Origin: Thermothielavioides terrestris NRRL 8126
Taxonomy: Eukaryota; Ascomycota; Sordariomycetes; Sordariales; Chaetomiaceae
Assembly: GCF_000226115.1 (NCBI RefSeq)
Contig: NC_016459.1
Location: 558,001 to 622,000 of the forward strand
Reading direction: 5' to 3'
DNA length: 64,000 nt
In this document: piece by piece, positions 30,238 to 42,151 of the stretch
Position numbering within the stretch: position 1 is the stretch's first letter
Layout: each line of letters starts with the position of its first letter
Program-made: the position numbers and the translations under genes
Notes under the pieces: model-generated
The model's input: the letters and a program-made list of their open reading frames with translations, nothing else
Told to the model about the DNA's origin: nothing
Database searches by the model: none

Positions 30238-31244
30238 ATGGAGAGCATTGGCGGCATAATCTCGGGTCCTGATGTCGTGGATGCTGCCCGTGAGCTTCCT
30301 AAGTCGACGAAGCACATTCAGAACTTGCTACGGTTCTCGGTGAGTTGCCATCCGCAATAACTCTGGTCTGCTTACACTGAGACATCGACAGATCGAACGC
30401 GATGTCGTGTTGCAACCAAATCCAAAGAAAAAGGGCGGATATCGCAGCATCAATTGGAAACGGCCAACTAACATCGAAGCCCTCTTGATGCATGTCACAG
30501 GCGTGGAACCCGAAGTGGAATGCAACTACTGCAATAAAAACCAGGGTCCCTTTATGAATTGCATCGTGTCACGGGACAATACAGGCAATGGCGCCTGCGC
30601 AGCCTGCCATTACAACTCTGGCAGCAACAGATGCAGTTTTTTCCTGGGAGAACAAAGTTAGTGCAGCCGTCTTCCAACACGTCTGCAACGCTGCTAACTT
30701 ACGTTTTACAGGGCCGGGCACCTCCTACAAGCATCATGGCCGTGGCGCTACAGCCAAGGACCCGAACCTCAACCCTCCGCCGACTTCCAAGCTGCAGACT
30801 TCCGAGAGACGGAAGACGCTGCAGAAGCGCAAATCCAGGGAGGAAGCACAGCCCACCCCTAAGCGTCAGCGCTATGTTGCAGACACTTCGCCTGTAAGCG
30901 CCCAGTCTCCCTCGGCCTCGGCCCCGTGTTTCCTTTCCCGCCCAGCCAACTCTCACGGGCAGTTCCCCCTCCCACTAAAACAACACTTCCAGTCTACAGA
31001 AAGCTCTGCGTCCCCTGTCCAATACAGCACGCATCGCCGCAGCACTGGAGAAGAGCAATTCCACGCCCAGTCAAGCGACATTTCTGGCTCCGCTAGCTTC
31101 AGGGACAACCGCGTCGACCTCGTTCGCGCCTTGTTCCCACATCTGTCAGCTGCAGAGGAACGGGCTATTGCAGGTGTTTTGATCGACCTGGGTAGCTTGC
31201 TTTATAGGTCTGCGGATGACAAGGAGCGAAGAAGGAGGATGTAG
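30238..31244 (+). CDS. DUF3716-like fungal protein with cysteine motif
   Basis: Exons are 30238-30339, 30392-30656 and 30712-31244, giving 299 aa, all with GT-AG introns. The start MESIGGIISGPDVVDAAREL is the first ATG that leads into the spliced frame. Residues about 75-115 hold C-x2-C-x3-GPF-x2-C, GACAAC and a final RCSF, the pattern I associate with DUF3716, a fungus-expanded domain of unknown function. A basic stretch (RRKTLQKRKSREE...PKRQR) looks like a nuclear localisation signal. The C-terminus is helical (VDLVRALFPHLSAAEERAIAGVL). It starts only 280 bp from the copia LTR. The function is unknown. Confidence 0.75.
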
Positions 31245-31725
31245 TCAGCAAGCAGGCGGGCAACCCCATTTGTAAGGTAATTAGTAGCGTGCTCGAGCTG
31301 CAGGATTTGCAGTAGGTTAGGTATTTGACTGCCGTATTGAGACATCGCCAGTACAGACTGTCCGTGAGAAAACACGGGCTGTCAAGGGTCAGTCCCAATC
31401 CAACCTGGAAGAACATGACTGCCCTTTCGGCTTGTTGACCGTCATGGCAAAACAGAGGCGAACTAGAACCTGCCTGCCAGCAATATTGTAAAGTTGGCTG
31501 GTGACTGATGAAGCCTTGTGTCAATGCGGTGATACAACCCAGTGTCGAAATGGGCGCCCTGAACGCTGTGTGCCAGTGTCAGGAAGCTGGCAGCGCAGCT
31601 GACGGCGGGCCGTTCATGGCCTCTGCTGTGGGTGACCACTAACTCTGGCGCTCGTCAACCCACCATTCTCACCCCTCAACGCCAACCCCAATCACCATCT
31701 CGATGCGCAATGCGCCTTGAGCAGG
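31245..31725. other. Intergenic region
   Basis: Between tandem plus-strand genes, with nothing recognised. It should hold the terminator of the DUF3716-like gene and the promoter of the BTB gene. Confidence 0.3.
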
Positions 31726-32693
31726 ATGGAGAACCAGTTCCGCTCGTCGGATGAGAAGTACGTCGGCCTTGATATTTTTTTTTCTCTTGGGAATTTTTCG
31801 AATGCTAATCGTGCACTTTCCCAGGCTGCTCCGCACGGGGCTCTTCTCCGACGTCACCGTCAAATGCGGCGACAGGACGTGGCAGCTGCACAAGAACATC
31901 CTCTGCTCGCGCTGCGTGTGGTTTGAAAAGGCGCTCACGGGCAGTTTCCAAGAGGCCAAGTCGGGCATGGTTGAGATCTCCAACTTCGCTCCCGAGGCCA
32001 TCGACTGGGTCGTGCGCTACATCTACACCGGCGGTACGTCGCCGGAGATTCGATTTGGAAGCAGATCACAGAAGGCTGACCGGAAATTCAGTGTGCGACA
32101 TCCCCTCGCTCAAATCATCCGCTCCCCCAACCAAGACCAACTTCGTCACCTGCTACGAGGTCTACACCGTGGCCGACTACTTCGCCCTCGCCCCGCTCGC
32201 GAAGATCGCCCTCGACACGCTCGCAGCCGAGTTCGACGCCCGGCTCGGGCCGATCCAGCTGCAGTACGAGTCAGCGGCGGAATGGCTGCCGGAGCTGTGC
32301 GAGGCCATCCGGCTCGTCTACGCCGACACGCCTCTGCCGGACGCCAACCTGACCCCGATCCGCCGCGCTTTCGTCTCCTTCGTGCACACGGCCCGCTTCT
32401 ACTTCCTGCAGGACGCCGAGTTCAACCGGTTCCTGGACGAGGAGGCGCCCGGGCTGGCGCTCGACCTGTTCCGCGCGATGCGCGCCACGGGCGACTTCGT
32501 CGCCCACCTGCCCGACGCCTGCTGCTCGTTCTGCAAGATGAAGCCGACCACCCGCGGCGACAAGGCGTACTACACGCACCTCGCGCCCGACACGCTCCGG
32601 CTGACGGCCTGTTGCTCCACCTGCGCCGCCAAGAAGGACCTCGGCTCCGGTATGGCCAACTGGGCTGGCAAGCGGGGCCCCGCCGGGGCTTAG
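31726..32693 (+). CDS. BTB/POZ domain protein
   Basis: Exons are 31726-31757, 31825-32033 and 32092-32693, giving 280 aa. The BTB core is clear at residues about 11-110: LLRTGLFSDVTVKCGDRTWQLHKNILCSRCVWFEKALTGSFQE and then YIYTG...YEVYTVADYFAL. BTB domains dimerise and often link substrates to CUL3 ubiquitin ligases. Here there is no second interaction domain such as kelch or MATH. The C-terminal part has CCSFCKMKP and CCSTCAAKKD, a possible four-cysteine metal site. An alternative 3' splice to the repeat-rich frame just downstream cannot be excluded. Confidence 0.85.
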
Positions 32694-32732
32694 AAGGCGC
32701 CCGTCGCGCGGTATCCGGCTTCTGCCCGCCCG

Positions 32733-33041
32733 TTGGCAACATTGACCTCGGTCCCGGTGGCCACCCAGGCAGCATTTGCCGCGGCGTGTGCTTTCAATGG
32801 CGTGCGTGGTCTTAACAACTGGAGCAACTTTGGCGGGCCGCCTCGGTCGAACGGTCAGGGCTACTTTGGCGCTCCGCCCTGGTCGAACAGTCACGCTCCG
32901 TCTGGGTCGAACGGTCAGGGCTACTTTGGCGGTCCGCCCTGGTCGAACAGTCAGGGCCACTACTTTGGCGGGCCGCCTGGCTCGAACGGTCACCCTCCGC
33001 CTGGGTCGAACAACAGCCAGGGCTATTTTGGTGGTCCTTGA
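32733..33041 (+). repeat. Imperfect tandem repeat encoding GSNGQGYFGGPPW-like units
   Basis: An open frame without an ATG, directly after the BTB gene. From 32815 it consists of about 33-39 bp units that would encode NGQGYFGGPPWSNS-type Gly/Pro/Tyr/Asn repeats. It may be an alternative last exon of the BTB gene, a separate low-complexity gene, or 3' untranslated repeat DNA. Confidence 0.5.
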
Positions 33042-33423
33042 GATTGCAGGGTTCCTTGCCTTTTCATAAGCAACCTGCACTACATCGTTTCTAGAGGTTT
33101 AGGCATGCTATAGTATTCTCGCTGGGCATGGTAACAACCAGTTTTCAATCAGGCCAGGCACGCATTCCTCCTCCCGCTCACTGGGGAGACGCTCCGGTCC
33201 CGCTTCTGGTTCGTGTTCTTGGCCAGCCGAATCGTGTGGTGTCTCCGCAGTTGGTCACCCGCCACGAGCCCCGTCGCCGAAGCCCCGTCGAGCTGCATGC
33301 GTGACATTTGGAGGGAGACCTCGGCTACTGAGCTGGTACAGGCAGTACGCACGTCCATGTTGGTGTCAGCGTTGGTCTCTATGCTATCCACAATGAATCG
33401 AGGCCCACTCCATCCGAATCACT
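33042..33423. other. Convergent intergenic region
   Basis: 3' flank between the BTB/repeat frame and the leftward GFA gene. No feature was recognised. Confidence 0.3.
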
Positions 33424-34256
33424 TCATTTCCCCTCCTCCTCCTCCTTCGGCCCGCTCCCCGGGATCTCCTCCCCGGTCTCCTCGTCCACCAGCGGACTCT
33501 GGTCAGACAGGCCCTTGAACTTGGGCAGCCCGTCCCTGATGTCGACCACGCGCTGCGGGTAGAACATGTGGCACTGCGGCTGGAAGGCCGCCCGGCCCGC
33601 GGGCGTGTTGATGCCCTCGATCAGCGTGGGGAACAGCAGGATCATGTTGCGGCCCTCGTCCATGACGGGCGTGCGGCAGTAGGCGCACTGCACCTTGCAC
33701 GGCAGGTGGTGCGTCGTCGACCTGGCCGTCGGATCGTACCAGCCGAGGTCGTGGTGGCCGCGGGTGAAGTTGACGTCCGTCTTGTGGAAGATGGCGGCCC
33801 ACTGGAAGGGAGCCCGCAGCAGGAGTCAGGAGTTAATTACCGTGCTGTGCGCGGAGATGTCCACCTCCTCCAGCGAAGACAGTTGCGTACCCCGTGCATC
33901 CGCTGACAGGTCGTGCAGTGGCAGTACTTTGATGCCAGCGGCTTCTCGCGGCTGAGCTCGTACTGCACCGCGCCGCAGTGGCACTTGCCCCTCCACTTGA
34001 CCTCGAACTGGTCGCCCGGCTCGTGTATCCGGTAGGGCGGCCGGTACTTCCACTGGTCTTCCTCGCGGTGCGTTGTCGAGCCGGCCTGGTGCTGGTGCGG
34101 CTCGTTGCCGTCACTGCGCTTGTTGCCACCCTTGTCTTCGGTCATTTTGTAGAGGACGCGCGAAGTGGTGAGAGTGCGGCCGAGGGCTGCGGCGTGTGAA
34201 AGGTGATGCTTGGCAAGCGAAGGGATGCAAGCTCGACGGAAGAGAGGGAGGGACAT
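33424..34256 (-). CDS. GFA/CENP-V domain protein, probable mitochondrial targeting
   Basis: Exons are 34256-33891 and 33801-33424, giving 247 aa. The N-terminus MSLPLFRRACIPSLAKHHLS...GRTLTTSRVLY is Arg/Ser-rich without acids, as in a mitochondrial presequence. The zinc-binding core has CHCGAVQYE, YCHCTTCQRMHG and CAYCRTPV, the conserved cysteines of the glutathione-dependent formaldehyde-activating (GFA/CENP-V) superfamily. The substrate of this subgroup is unknown. The family normally has a short APFQ-like segment after HG. Here those codons exist just before the TTCCAG acceptor (33813-33802) but fall inside the intron by the AG rule. Confidence 0.88.
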
Positions 34257-35163
34257 GGAGTGTGAATGATTGCTGTGTTAGTTTGCAAGCGCCGTTGGCG
34301 AGACGTGATCGACTTCGGCGCTGTAGAAGGGCCTGGAAATCGACATCTGGTCGATTTGCTTCCGTGCATGGCTAGGCGTCTCCTGCATATATAAAGCAGG
34401 GTGCCTTCACAGATCACCGTCGTCAGTTCTCCAGTTCCCTGGAGCAAATGTTCCTGACTGCCTGGCTGTTGACGTCACTGCAGTGCCGGTTGTGCCACTC
34501 CACAAATCTTGCAACCGCTGGCTGTCCACTTACACACCCCAGACCGGAAACACAAAAATCGAAAGTTGAAAGTCCGCATCAACTCCCTGCTGGTTTCACG
34601 ACGAACCGGAAACTCATGCATTCGTCAGCGCAGTTCGAAAAACCTGGCTACCTTAGATTAGTTCCGGACTCGGACAGCCGTTGAGGGTTGCAGCCAGTAG
34701 GTGAGTGCCGGACAGCGCGGACCTTCGATTCAGGGCGTTCAAGTCTTCGCCACGTTCACCCAAGCCGCTACCCGTTTCAATGGCTGCACCGGTGGCGTTC
34801 AATAGCCATACCTTAATGTCTTGAAGGAATGGTGAAGCCCTTGGCGAGAACGTCTGCAACCGGTCGGAAGTCGACGATTTCCCCACGCTGCTCCGGCTCT
34901 CCGGCGCCAGAGGATTAAGCCGAAAATGTGGAAAATGGATAAAGACGAGCATGCAACGGCGTACCTTCCGTCCGACGTGGATGTCCGACGCAAGGCTTGT
35001 GAGTATAGGGCGATAAATGGCGCGGTTTGCGGGTTGTAACTGCCGCCTTGCACCTGCCGGGCAACTGCTCGCGTTAGATTATTAGCTGCCTTCCCACCGT
35101 CGTCATCCCTCTCGTCCTGAGTTGGCGCCACAGCAATCAGCTCCGACAGAGTCGTCACCTACA
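34257..35163. promoter_or_regulatory. Divergent intergenic region
   Basis: About 0.9 kb between divergent genes (GFA leftward, O-methyltransferase rightward). A TATATAAA at about 34387 lies about 130 bp upstream of the GFA start on the opposite sense. No coding frame was supported. Confidence 0.35.
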
Positions 35164-36659
35164 ATGGCTGTACCTTTCGACTTGGTTGCGGCTGCCGAGA
35201 AGCTGCTCGCGCAAGCTAAGATGCTCGCCGCCGTACGTGATTCAAGTGAAGTCGCCAATGAGGAAGCACTGCGGCGGAGCATCGCGGAGACGGCGAGGAA
35301 GATCGCTCTTGAGACGGCGCCGCCGTTGGACATCGTCAAGTCTGATTGGTTTGTGGTCAGTACGAGTTAAACTGTCTGCCCACGATCTTCGAATCTAAAC
35401 CGCTTAACCCTCTCAGCTGGCCGACGTCGCGGCATGGAACATCTTCATCGACTGGAAAGCCTTCGACCACATCCCGCTGGAAGGGCACATCTCCATCGCC
35501 GACCTCGCCCGTGCTCTCGACGCCCAAGAGTCTCTCGTTGGTACGTCCTCATGCCGTTCAAACCCGCCCCCTTCCCTCTGCCATCATCTCCCCAGCTAAC
35601 GAACAACCCTCAACCGTCCCGCCCCAAAATCCCAGCCCGCATCTCCGCCCAGCTCCTCTCAACAGGCAAGCTCCTTCCGGGCCCGACGCCGCACACGCTG
35701 CGGCACTCGCGCATCTCGCCGCTCTTCCGCACGGCGCACCCGGTCTCCGCCCTCGCCGCCGTCGCCGTCGGCAACGGCATGAAGCCCTGCGCGCACTGGC
35801 CCGCCTACTTCGCCGCCCACGGCCGCCGCGAGCCGCCCGGCCTCGCGCCCACCCCGTTCGCCTTCGCCTGGGGCCGCCCCGACCTGCCGCCCTGGGAGGT
35901 CAAGGCGCTGCACCCGGCCTACGCGGCGCTGTTCACGCGCTGCATGCGCGCGCGCGAGATCGTCGCGGGCGATACCGCCGTTGTCGGGCCGCGGGCTGTG
36001 TATGATTTTTCGTGGGTCGGCGTGCAGGCGCAGGCGCAGGCGCAGGGGGTGCAACAGGGCCCGGCGCCGGTGGTGGTTGACGTGGGCGGTGGGCTGGGCC
36101 AGTTGCTGCGGGATCTGCTGAGGGATGTGCGCGGGCTGCAGCCGGGCCAGTGCGTGCTGCAGGACCGGAGGGAGGTGATCGAGGAGGCGAGGGAGGTGGC
36201 GCGCAGGGATGGCAGGTTGGAGGGGGTCAGGATGATGGAGCATGATTTCCACGAGGAGCAGCCCGTGAAAGGTGAGGGATTGCAACTGCCGGATAGTGTG
36301 TTCTCGGGTGGTTGCGGCGGCTTACTTTCATTCTTTTAGGCGCACTTGTCTACATTCTGCGCCGGATCCTGCTCGACTACCCGGATCAGCTCGCTGTTGG
36401 GATTCTCCGGCGCCTGGCCGAGGCACTTCCCGCCGACAATCCCAAGGCCCGGGTCCTCGTCATAGAAGCGAGACGGCTGGATGTCCCAACGCCGGAGAAC
36501 TGCAACGTGGACCTGTTCATGCTGAATCTCGGCGGCAAGCTCAGAGATGAGGCCATGCTCAAGGATCTGGCGGCTGCGGCGGGGTTGAGCGTGATGGGAT
36601 ATCATGCGAGTGCTCGGGAGGGCGATCCAACCTTTGTGATGGAGTGCGCGAGGGCGTGA
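35164..36659 (+). CDS. SAM-dependent O-methyltransferase (COMT/OMT2-type)
   Basis: Exons are 35164-35355, 35417-35540, 35636-36271 and 36340-36659, giving 423 aa. A winged-helix-like N-terminus (IPLEGHISIADLARALDAQESL) precedes the Rossmann domain. Motif I is VVVDVGGGLGQ, followed by CVLQDRREVIEEA and EHDFHEEQPVKGALVYILRRILLDYPDQ, as in fungal secondary-metabolism O-methyltransferases. The catalytic His-type segment is replaced by RRILLDYP (usually RHxLHDW), so Arg stands near the usual catalytic His. A QAQAQAQ run is inserted before motif I. No polyketide or peptide synthase is nearby, so the substrate is unknown. Confidence 0.88.
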
Positions 36660-38690
36660 TGGTTCGCGCCTTGCGATGCACGGCGTGGATGGAGCAGGTA
36701 GGCCTGCGGAGTGTCTACTTCAGCTTTCCACCGGAATTTCATCGTAAAGAGGGCGTTGCGAAATACAATGATTCCAATCTCCCCGTACAGGGTTGGAGCT
36801 TTGGACTTCCACGTTGCACGAACGTAGTGCAGACGCATGGTCGCGATGCCGCCCTCTCTATGCGGCTGTCCGAAGAGGACGAACTGGCGATGGGACGCGC
36901 TGAACAGTGGGAAATGGGTGCTCGATGAGTATACTAAATGATTGGGTAGAGGCTGGCTTGTAGTGAGACTTTTCTAATGGTTTGTTCTGGTACTGGGTAA
37001 AGGTGAGACGGTAGGACGGTGTTTGGTTTTCAGGAGGTGGTTAGATGGCCTGGTGAGGTAAAGCAAAAGTACCTAGGTACGGGCGAATTATTTCTGAAAC
37101 AGACGAGAGTGTTGGCGTTTTGCGAGTTTGATTCCATTGCACACTACATGTTTTAACTGCGTATCCAATTGAGCAGACGGTGAGTGTTTCTCTGGTGAGA
37201 CTGACATCTGCCCTCCAGTTTGATTGAATCAAGAAGACCGGGTCTTGGAGGCTGCCACGGTGATAGGTACTATGTACCTTGCCTGTCGTGCAGCTCTTTA
37301 GCAGCCATTTTGCCATTCAAGTGTTGCTATTGCAAATGAGATGGAGCGACGAGGAAAGCAGAGTGATAATTTGCAAGCGTCTTGCGACACAGCGGCTCAG
37401 CGTCGCACTGCATCGCGCAGGGCCAGTCGGGTTGCAGCATCTAGCCATGTGTAGGGGCTCTGACGTGCAGCTGCAGCGGCAGCAAATGGCTGCTTCGGGC
37501 GCCGCCGGCTGCCATCGGGGGAATGCGGCCGAATTCGCCAGGTCAAGTTGGAAGTGCGGCAGGTCGGGCAGCAACCCAGCGACAAGCGAGGAGCAACGGC
37601 GAGACGAGACTCAAGGGTTGAAAATGGCGCAAGGGGTGTCACTTCGCTGTCGAGGTTGCTTGCTTGCATCTCGCTGCTTCAACGCGGCCAAGCTCAACTG
37701 CTCAACTCGGCTCGTCGTTCAGGCATCGTCAACCAGAGGCAAAGGAGCTTGGGGCAGTCCTTTGTATGCAGATGCTTTTGAGCGAGGTCAGAATGCCACG
37801 ACCAGGAATTTGAGATCGATCTGATTCTAGCCCACACTCGAAGGCCCGCCATTCCGCCGGCACTTGGGCAGGGGTCGGCTTGCGGCTGTTCTGGTGCCGA
37901 AAGAGCCAAAAAACTGTGAGAAAAATGCGAAGTATCAGTAGTTTCCTCGGGACGATATGTGTATTAATCAATCTGTCAACCATTTTCTTGTAGAGTTTCA
38001 GTTGATCCTGGGCATCGCAGATGAGTTTTGGTGGTGCTGGGACATGCTCTGCCGTATGCGTTTCCAAGCTGCCCCAAGCTGCCTGCCTGGTAAGCCTGCT
38101 GAATGCTGCCCCGCCATGAGGGCACCCCACCTTCGATTTCTTGCCCCGCGTTGCAACGCGCCGGGACAGAATTGGGAGTAACTTAACCGGTCGAATCGAG
38201 CGATCTTTTCCCTGCGGTCCGGCAAGGAGCAAAGCAGCAACCTCCAACTTGAGCAGGGCGGACAACGACGCGGGACAAAAGGCGAGATTGAACAAGCTGC
38301 CCGGCAGGGGGGTGCGCTCTTCAAGTTTGAGCCCCGCCATTCTCTCGGCCTTCTATTCGGAGCACACCAGCTAAGGTACTGTGGAGAAACCCCCCGGTCC
38401 CCCTCCAATCCTCCCCTTGCAGGCAGCCAATCGATCCCTGCAAGAACACACAAGGTCTGGCCCGCAATCGCTGGGAGCTTGCCAAGTTGGCCGTGCCCGG
38501 CCTGTGAATGTTCCCGCTGCTGCACGCTGCCCCGCTGACGTTGTTCGTGGATTCTTGACCGGACCAGACCTGACCGGGCGCTTTATTTATCTCGCGATTC
38601 CTTTTGCGTCGGTCACCGGCGCGGTTCCTACTCTCCTTGATCCCTTCTCCATTTCCGACCTCGCACAGCGTCTCACGCACCATCGCCACC
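36660..38690. other. Long intergenic region upstream of trehalose phosphatase
   Basis: About 2 kb with several short frames but none with recognisable protein character. A TTTATTTATC near 38582 lies about 110 bp before the TPS2 ATG and may be promoter sequence. No RNA gene or repeat was seen. Confidence 0.35.
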
Positions 38691-41600
38691 ATGGACCCCA
38701 ATGCGGACGCGCCCAACAGCGTCCACCAGGTAGAGGCCGCTTCCACTTCGGCTTCCGGGACCAGCGAGGTGCGCCCTGGGGTCGTGAACCGCACTGAGTC
38801 CTCTCTGCCGCCGAACCTGCGTCCTTCCGTCATCGATGTGCCCGTAACACCGGGAATCACCCGCGAGGCCTACGAAGTGGAATTGAGCAACAAGTCAGAG
38901 GGCGCTGCCGGCACTGAGCGATTCGAGGAGGGCTACTTCTCGCGCCACGACGTCGAGCATGCTCTCGCCGCGTCGCCCATTCCGGGCTCGACAAACCGCG
39001 AGGGCCAGTCATTCCTAAACAAAATTGCGACTGGCGCGCAGGAAGGAACCGACTATCTGCGGCGCGTGAGCGTCGCCGCCATGGGCGAGAGCGGGCCCAA
39101 TCCCCCCAGCAGTGGTTCCAGTGTTCCCCAAGCGTCAATGTCCGACATTCGAGCTATCAGCCCGGATCTGGCACTCACCGGGAACATCATCTCGGCTACC
39201 TTCAATATCCCGCACTCGTTAACATACCGCAAGGGCGCCGACTGGGTATGTGCCTGCTGTGTTTATTCCCTCGTCAATCCGCCAATTCCCCATTCTTCTC
39301 ATGCTATTTCCCGCAGTTTCATCGCCGCCTCTTCCCCCCCCCTCCCCCCCCCTCAATGCGCCGTGCAATGGGCGGACCGTAATTAGCACATGGGCCATTG
39401 AATTGCCAAGCCGTGGGATGGTGGGGTGGGGCTGATGTCATCGTGTCCCTGCAGGAATTGAATCCGCGTCGCGGCCAGTCGGCCCTTTTCGACGCCTTCT
39501 CGTACCTTTCGTCCGACGAGGCGCCCTGGAACCACACGGTCGTCGCATGGACGGGCGAGATCGAGACACCCAGCGAGCTGTCGCCTCCGAACACCCCGCC
39601 CTTCACGACAGTACACCTCAGCTCGCTCAATGCGCTCTCCAAGCCGATCCCGCTCGACCCCTCCAAGGCCCCGCCGACGCCGCCCGCGGCCGACGGCCTG
39701 TGGATTCCCAAGGAGGACATGCAGCGGCTCGAGCGCCAGCTCTCGCATAACAAGAAGATCAAGACCATCCCAGTCTGGCTCGCCGACGATGCCGACGGAC
39801 GCGAGGACGGCATCAAGCTGAAGGACCAGGCCCGATGGAGGCGCTACGCCGAGCACGACCTCTATACCCTCTTCCACTACAAGCTGCCCGAGCCGAGCGA
39901 CGGGCGCCGGGAGCGCGTGCATTGGGCCGACTACTACCGCATGAACCAGAAATTCGCCAACAAGATTCTCGAGGTCTACAAGCCCGGCGACGTCGTCATG
40001 GTGCACGACTACGCCCTGATGCTGCTCCCAAGCATGCTGCGTCAGCGCGCCCCACACATGTACATCGCCTTCTACCTGCACTCGCCCTTCCCCAGCAGCG
40101 AATACTTCCGGTGCCTGCCGCGCCGCAAGGAGGTGCTGGAGGGCGTGCTGGGCGCCAACCTGATCGGCTTCCAGAGCTACAGCTACTCGCGCCACTTCGC
40201 CAGCTGCTGCACCCGCATCCTGGGCTTCCCCTCGGACGGCTCGGGCGTCGACGCCTACGGCTCGCGCGTCGAAGTTGGCGTATTCCCCATCGGCATCGAC
40301 GCCACCAAGGTCGCCCGCCTGGCCTGGACCGACTCGGTCAACGAGAAGTTCGCGGCGCTCAAGACCATGTACGCCAACAAGAAGATCATCGCCGGCCGGG
40401 ACCGTCTGGACAGCGTCCGCGGCGTCGCGCAGAAGCTCATGGCGTTCGAGCGCTTCCTCCAGCTGTATCCCGAGTGGCGCGACAAGGTGGTGCTGATCCA
40501 GGTGACGTCGCCGACCAGCATCGAAGAGGAGAAAGAGGACCCCGAGAATAAAATCTCGAGCCGCGTCAACGAGCTGGTCATGAAGATCAACGGCGCCTAT
40601 GGGTCCATCGGCTTCTCGCCCGTGCTGCACTTCCCGCAGTACATCAGCCAGGACGAGTACTTCGCGCTGCTGCGCGCTGCCGACATCGGCCTCATTACGT
40701 CGGTGCGAGACGGCATGAACACCACGTCGCTCGAATACGTAATCTGCCAGCGCCAGTCGGCCGGGCCCCTGATCCTGTCCGAGTTCAGCGGCACGGCCGG
40801 CTCGCTCAAGGACGCCATTCACATCAACCCGTGGGATCTGACTGGCGTCGCCAGGCAGATCAACAACGCGCTCACGATGCCCCAGGAAAAGCGCGAGGCC
40901 ATGCAGCAGAGCCTGCTCGCGCACGTCACCAGCAAGAACGTGCAGTACTGGATTGCCGGCTTCCTGCGCCGGCTGGTGGCGGTGCTCGGCAGCAGGAAGA
41001 ACGTCGCGGCCACGCCGCTGCTCGACCGGTCGGCGCTGCTCCGCAAGTACCGCGCCGCCAAGAAGCGCCTGTTCATGTTCGACTACGACGGCACCCTGAC
41101 CCCCATCGTCCGAGAGCCCAGCGCGGCAATCCCGTCGGAGCGCGTCATCACCAGCCTGAAGGCCCTGGCCGCTGACCGCGACAATGCCGTCTGGATCATT
41201 TCGGGCCGCGACCAGGATTTCCTGATGCAGCACCTCGGCCACATCACCGAGCTCGGTTTCAGTGCGGAGCACGGCAGTTTCATGAGGCACCCCGGCGCGA
41301 CGGAATGGGAGAACCTCGCCGATAAGCTCGACATGGGCTGGCAGAAGGAGGTGCTCGAGGTGTTCCAGAAGTACACCGACAAGGTGCCAGGTAGGTTTTT
41401 TTTTTGTTTTTTTCTCCTCCCTTTACATATCTGATTGCTCCCCCGCGCATCGCATCCAACTAACCGGTCGCCGTGTGTAGGCTCCTTCATCGAGCAGAAG
41501 CGGTGCGCGCTGACGTGGCATTACCGCCTGGCCGACCCCGAGCAGGGCGTCCACATGTCGCACCAGTGCCGCAAGGAGCTCGAGACCACCGTCGGCCGCA

Positions 41601-42151
41601 AGTGGGACGTCGAAGTCATGACCGGCAAGGCCAACCTCGAGGTGCGCCCGACATTCATCAACAAGGGCGAGATCGCCAAGCGGCTCGTCACCACCTACAA
41701 CGCCGAGCTGCGCGCCCTCGCCGCGTCGAGCCCCGGCGAGGGCGGCGACGGGACCAAAGACGGCAACAACGACAGCAGCAGCCCCAACAAGCTCGGCTTT
41801 GTCCTCTGCATGGGCGACGACTTCACCGACGAGGACATGTTCCGCGCGCTGAACGGGCTGAGCCAGCCGGCGGCCGGCCAGGGCTCGGGCCCCGCCGCCG
41901 CCGCCGCCGCCGCCGCAGGAGCCGCCGAGGTCGAGGCCGACGACTGCTTCACCGTTACGGTCGGCGCGAGCACCAAGGTCACCCTCGCCCGCTGGCACCT
42001 GCTCGACCCTGAGGACGTCATCGAGTGCGTGGCGCTCCTGGCTGGGGTCGGGGGGAGTGGCACGGGCACGACCAGCGGCGGCGTGCTGAGCATGGGCGAG
42101 GTCAACCTCGCGGCGCTGAGCGCTGTTGAGGATCATATCCCGGCGCACTAA
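38691..42151 (+). CDS. tps2: Trehalose-6-phosphate phosphatase with GT20-like N-terminal half
   Basis: Exons are 38691-39245, 39455-41390 and 41481-42151, giving 1,053 aa. Removes phosphate from trehalose-6-phosphate (EC 3.1.3.12), the last step of trehalose synthesis for stress tolerance, in the TPS complex of the cytosol. Residues about 200-680 are a GT20 synthase-like domain (VMVHDYALMLLPSMLR, HSPFPSSEYFRCLPRR, SVRDGMNTTSLEY). The HAD phosphatase domain has MFDYDGTLTPIV (Asp about 728 and 730), WIISGRDQDF and GDDFTDEDMF, so it is catalytic, unlike the regulatory TPS3/TSL1 type. An Ala run (eight residues) and a TKDGNNDSSS insert lie within the phosphatase domain. The ATG context ACCATGG is near ideal. 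Confidence 0.95.

Noticed and set aside
39383..41290. 635-codon antisense frame across tps2
   Set aside because: Shadow of a GC-rich coding exon; the plus strand has clear GT20 and HAD motifs and the antisense frame shows none.
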